Part shown: in pieces, positions 60,892-64,000 of the stretch
Layout: the number at the start of each line of letters is the position of its first letter
How positions within the stretch are numbered: the stretch's first letter is position 1
Assembly (NCBI GenBank): GCA_020635015.1
Contig: JACKAP010000010.1
Location: forward strand, 62,001-126,000
DNA: 64,000 nucleotides
Reading direction: 5' to 3'
Source: Calditrichia bacterium
GTDB lineage: Bacteria; Calditrichota; Calditrichia; RBG-13-44-9; J075
Position numbers and translations under genes: made by a program
The notes under the pieces: model-generated
The model's database searches: none
Seen by the model: the letters and a program-made list of their open reading frames with translations, nothing else
Told to the model about the DNA's origin: nothing

Positions 60892-62763
60892 ATGAAGCAA
60901 GTATTCAAGCGAATCGGGATTGGATGTTTAGCGGTTTTTTTCATCTGGAGTTGCAGCAGGCACACCACGCAGGAAACCCTGCAGCCCGCGACTACCGGCA
61001 TCGACATCTACCTGCAGCAGGAGCTGCAGCGCATTTCCGGGTATCTCGACCAGGCAGCCAACCCGGCGTCTGAAAGCGATTCGCTGGATATCGAATTTTA
61101 TTACCAGCGGGCGATGGAAGAGCTCGACCAGCTATCCCTCACCCACGAATTCCATCCCGCCTTCCTGGACTTGCAAAGCCGCGCCCTGGCCGCTTATGAT
61201 GATTACCTGGCGGCGCTGAATCCCGCCCCCACCGACTCGCTCTCCGCTGATTTTGTGCTCCAGGAACTCAGCGAACTCTATGCCGCCGAAGGCAACGGTA
61301 ATCTCGATGCCACGGTCTCTCCCAACACCCAGCAATTGAAAATCCCGATCGTAATCAACAGCAAGGTGGAAAGAGCGATCCAGTATTTCACCCGCGGTAA
61401 AGGCCGGAAAGTGTTTCAGCGCTGGCTGGAACGCGCCGGCACCTACCGGCCGATGGTACAGCAGATTCTCCGCGAGGAAGGCGCGCCGGAAGAGCTCTTC
61501 TACCTGGCGATGATCGAAAGCGGCTTTAACAGCCAGGCCCGCTCCTGGGCCCGGGCGGTGGGCATGTGGCAATTCATCTCCGCCACCGGCCGCGCCTACG
61601 GCCTGGAGAATAGCTGGTGGTTTGACGACCGGCGCGATCCGGTCAAGGCCACCCGGGCCGCCGCCCGCCATCTGATGGACCTCTACGAGCGCTTTGGCGA
61701 CTGGCACCTGGCCATTGCCGGCTATAACTTCAGCCCGGGCAAGATCGAGCGGCGCCTGCGCCAGAAGAATGTCAGCGACTTCTGGACCCTGCCCCGGCTG
61801 CCCCGGGAAACCCGCAATTATGTGCCGACCTATCTGGCGGCAGTCACCATCGCCTCCGATCCGGGGAAATACGGCTTCGAGATCAGCAACAGTGCCGAAC
61901 CGCTGGTCTTCGACACCATGACGGTGAAGGAATGCGTTGATCTCAACGTGGTGGCTGAGGCGATCGGCAGCAGCTTTGAGGAGATGAAACGCCTCAATCC
62001 GGGGTTGCTGCGCTGGTGCACCCCCCCGGACGTGGAGCGCTGGACCCTCTACCTGCCCCAGGGGAAACGGGAAGCCTTCGCCGCCAAATATGCGGACATC
62101 CCCAAAGAAAAGAAGATGAGCTGGGCCCATCACCGGGTGCGCTCCGGCGAGACCCTTTCCACCATCGGCCGGCGCTATGGGGTCAGCGTTTCCGAGATCA
62201 AGCGTTTTAACAAGATCCGCGGCACCTTGATCCGGATCGGCCAGGGCCTGGTGATTCCGGTACCGGCGGATACCAAAGTGCGCCAAAAATATGCCGCCAG
62301 CGAATCGGCCGCGGCCCCGCGGCACAGCGTTCGGCGCAGCAAACCGGTAGAGAACGTCGCCGGCCGGGAAAAACATGAATATGTGGTGAAACAAGGCGAT
62401 TCCCTCTGGGAAATCGCCCGGCGCTATAATGTATCCCTGGCGGAGATCCGCACCTGGAACGGCCTCGGCTACTCCCGCCTGATCAAACCGGGCCAGAGCC
62501 TGAACATCTGGCTGCTCCCCGGCGGCAATCAGAGCAGTGTTGCCGCCCAGCCGGCGGCGGTACTGGCCCAGGCCGCTCCCCCGCCGGTCAACGATTCCCA
62601 ACCTGCCCGCAGCGGTGAGATCACCCATACCGTCGCTTCCGGCGAAACGCTCTGGGACATCGCCCAGTCCTACAACGTCAGCATCGGCGATATCAAACGC
62701 TGGAACGGCAAACGCAGCAACCTGATCCACCCCGGCGACGCACTGAAGATTATGCCGAAGTGA
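60892..62763 (+). CDS. LysM lytic transglycosylase, MltD-like
   Basis: GGAGGAGAG precedes the ATG. The 623-residue product has a lipoprotein-type signal ending IWSC (Cys21; Trp at -2 is unusual). An SLT domain spans about 180-300 with catalytic Glu209 in LAMIESGF, then SWARAVGMWQFI and AIAGYNFSPG. Three LysM domains follow (about 414-458, 496-541, 577-622; RSGETLSTIGRRYGV, KQGDSLWEIARRYNV, ASGETLWDIAQSYNV), giving the MltD layout. It cleaves peptidoglycan glycan strands to leave 1,6-anhydromuropeptides. Its coupling to the heptose gene points to an envelope operon. Confidence 0.95.
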   Translation: MKQVFKRIGIGCLAVFFIWSCSRHTTQETLQPATTGIDIYLQQELQRISGYLDQAANPASESDSLDIEFYYQRAMEELDQLSLTHEFHPAFLDLQSRALAAYDDYLAALNPAPTDSLSADFVLQELSELYAAEGNGNLDATVSPNTQQLKIPIVINSKVERAIQYFTRGKGRKVFQRWLERAGTYRPMVQQILREEGAPEELFYLAMIESGFNSQARSWARAVGMWQFISATGRAYGLENSWWFDDRRDPVKATRAAARHLMDLYERFGDWHLAIAGYNFSPGKIERRLRQKNVSDFWTLPRLPRETRNYVPTYLAAVTIASDPGKYGFEISNSAEPLVFDTMTVKECVDLNVVAEAIGSSFEEMKRLNPGLLRWCTPPDVERWTLYLPQGKREAFAAKYADIPKEKKMSWAHHRVRSGETLSTIGRRYGVSVSEIKRFNKIRGTLIRIGQGLVIPVPADTKVRQKYAASESAAAPRHSVRRSKPVENVAGREKHEYVVKQGDSLWEIARRYNVSLAEIRTWNGLGYSRLIKPGQSLNIWLLPGGNQSSVAAQPAAVLAQAAPPPVNDSQPARSGEITHTVASGETLWDIAQSYNVSIGDIKRWNGKRSNLIHPGDALKIMPK

Positions 62764-62767
62764 GCTG

Positions 62768-62838
62768 AATGTTGGATGTTGGATGTTGGATGTTGGATAA
62801 ATACGCTGCCCCCATCCAATATCTAACATCCAACATCG
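62768..62838. repeat. Palindrome with GATGTTG heptamer arms
   Basis: Three to four tandem GATGTTG units (62768-62795) face CATCCAATATCTAACATC and CAACATC on the right (62812-62838). It lies just after the transglycosylase gene and could end its transcript. Confidence 0.85.
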
Positions 62839-63017
62839 AGTATTTAATCTTGCGCCAACTCACAAATTCCCTTCCCACAAATTGAAAAAAACTGTTGAAT
62901 TCGCCGCCGAAATTGGAGAGATTTAACGCTAATCCAGGAAAGTGCTTTCCGGGGCGGTAAAAATTGCCATCGGTTTGATGACTACGATAAAATGCAAAGG
63001 TTGAGGAGAACGGCTCT

Positions 63018-63992
63018 ATGAAGAAGATCGGGATACTGTTTGGGCGGGAGAATACTTTCCCCCATGCGTTTGTCGAACGGGTAAATTCGAAGAACGAAGA
63101 CGGGATTATCGCGGAATTCGTGCGCATCGATAAGGTGGTGCAAGGGGTTTGCGAGGAGTATGCGGTGATCATCGACCGTATTTCCCAGGACATCCCCTTT
63201 TACCGCGCCTACCTGAAAAATGCTGCTTCCGCTGGGGTGGCGGTGATCAACAACCCGTTCTGGTGGAGCGCCGACGATAAGTTTTTCAACAACGCCCTGG
63301 CCCTGATGGCCGGCGTAAAGGTGCCGCGCACCGTTCTCCTGCCCTCCCAGGAACGCCCCGACGATACCAATGAGATGTCGATGCGCAACATGGCCTACCC
63401 CCTTGATTGGGAAGGCATCTTCCAGTACATCGGCTTCCCGGCCTACTTCAAGCCCTTTGCCGGAGGGGGCTGGAAAAACGTCTACAAAGTGAACAATTCC
63501 GAAGAGTTTTTCGATGCCTATCACAAGACCGGCAAGCTGGTGATGATGCTGCAGGAAGAGATTCAGTTCAGCGAGTATTACCGCTGCTACTGCCTGGGCC
63601 AGGAAGATGTGCGCATCATGGAATACGATCCCAAGCAGCCTTACCACATGCAATACGCCCGGGAGCCCAAGCCGCTCTCCCCGGAACGCCTGGCGATGCT
63701 GGAAGATGCGGTGATCCGCCTGTGCAAGGGGCTGGGCTACGATTTCAACACCGTGGAACTGGCGATGCGCGACGGCGTGCCGTACGCCATCGATTTCGGC
63801 AATCCCGCCCCGGATGCCGATTTTTACTCGGTGGGCGAGCAGAACTTCGAATGGGTGGTGGAAGCCGCCGCCAACCTCGCCATCCGTCGGGCCAAAGCGC
63901 ACAAAGACGGAGCGATGAACCTGACCTGGGGTAAATTTGTGACCGATGCTGTCAAGTCTAAACGTGTTTCACCTAAAACCGTTAAAAAGTGA
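63018..63992 (+). CDS. ATP-grasp family protein
   Basis: GAGGAG precedes the ATG. The 324-residue product has an N-terminal pre-ATP-grasp-like fold (MKKIGILFGRENTFPHAFVERV), GVAVINNPFWWSADDKFFNN, a nucleotide-binding lobe with YFKPFAGGGWKNVYKV, LMLQEEI-type segment (VMMLQEEIQFSEYYRCY) and a metal-binding end GVPYAIDFGNPAPDADF. The architecture fits carboxylate-amine ligases of the ATP-grasp superfamily. The substrate is unknown and no partner gene is seen before the window ends. Confidence 0.85.
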   Translation: MKKIGILFGRENTFPHAFVERVNSKNEDGIIAEFVRIDKVVQGVCEEYAVIIDRISQDIPFYRAYLKNAASAGVAVINNPFWWSADDKFFNNALALMAGVKVPRTVLLPSQERPDDTNEMSMRNMAYPLDWEGIFQYIGFPAYFKPFAGGGWKNVYKVNNSEEFFDAYHKTGKLVMMLQEEIQFSEYYRCYCLGQEDVRIMEYDPKQPYHMQYAREPKPLSPERLAMLEDAVIRLCKGLGYDFNTVELAMRDGVPYAIDFGNPAPDADFYSVGEQNFEWVVEAAANLAIRRAKAHKDGAMNLTWGKFVTDAVKSKRVSPKTVKK

Positions 63993-64000
63993 GTCGCGCT

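Noticed and set aside
61132..62829. 565-codon antisense open frame opposite the transglycosylase
   Set aside because: The plus-strand SLT and LysM domains are unmistakable; the antisense frame runs on into the heptamer repeat.

Overview
The window is a moderately GC-rich chromosomal segment from an FCB-superphylum bacterium, most like the uncultured KSB1/Calditrichota/Ignavibacteria-type lineages. The pointers are six intact secreted proteins plus one fragment ending in the NYPNPFNP-type T9SS type A sorting domain, a GWxTD-domain protein, a one-piece hybrid two-component regulator, ASPIC/UnbV-VCBS proteins and choice-of-anchor D (ASH-like) domains. The phylum is inferred from protein style; no rRNA, tRNA or ribosomal protein gene is present to prove it.

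Layout. Positions 1-20.7 kb hold a 5'-truncated hybrid histidine kinase/response regulator and then mostly secreted proteins: a sialidase-like propeller protein, two small lipoproteins, a DUF2279 protein, a GH97 glycosidase, an esterase, an orphan sorting-domain fragment, a vanadium-haloperoxidase-like PAP2 enzyme, a collapsed serine hydrolase pseudogene, another propeller protein and an e(P4)-like acid phosphatase. Positions 20.7-31 kb hold DinB, a two-gene RND efflux operon, pirin, an M48 protease, a cyclophilin and an ABC1/UbiB kinase. Positions 31-42 kb carry a 2242-residue VCBS/ASPIC protein with cohesin-like and dockerin-like modules and a deacetylase-like golvesin-domain protein. Positions 42-64 kb are more housekeeping: a nuclease-helicase fusion, a HEAT-repeat protein, the GWxTD protein, SMC, a GH2-like membrane pseudoenzyme, Lgt, a heavy-metal-binding protein, a secreted metalloprotease-like protein, a SWIM/SNF2 ATPase, heptose-phosphate adenylyltransferase, an MltD-like transglycosylase and an ATP-grasp protein.

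How genes fit together. The secreted set depends on a type IX secretion machine encoded elsewhere; none of its components is here. Lgt would lipidate the several lipoproteins. The adenylyltransferase (ADP-heptose for LPS) and the LysM transglycosylase are 25 nt apart and both serve the envelope.

The strongest unusual signal is intergenic. Most longer gaps contain long imperfect palindromes whose arms are built from 7-9 nt tandem units, and some gaps nest one family inside another. A 147-bp palindromic MITE-like element occurs as two nearly identical inverted copies flanking the RND/pirin block, and as a half copy near 57.1 kb. A third locus (55.4 kb) carries the flanking sequences of one copy with the element missing, like an empty site. 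Other second-look items are a membrane-fused GH2 pseudoglycosidase, a 15-bp inverted repeat that would hide the RND operon ribosome binding site, and an array of mini-hairpins spaced by an 8-nt repeat.
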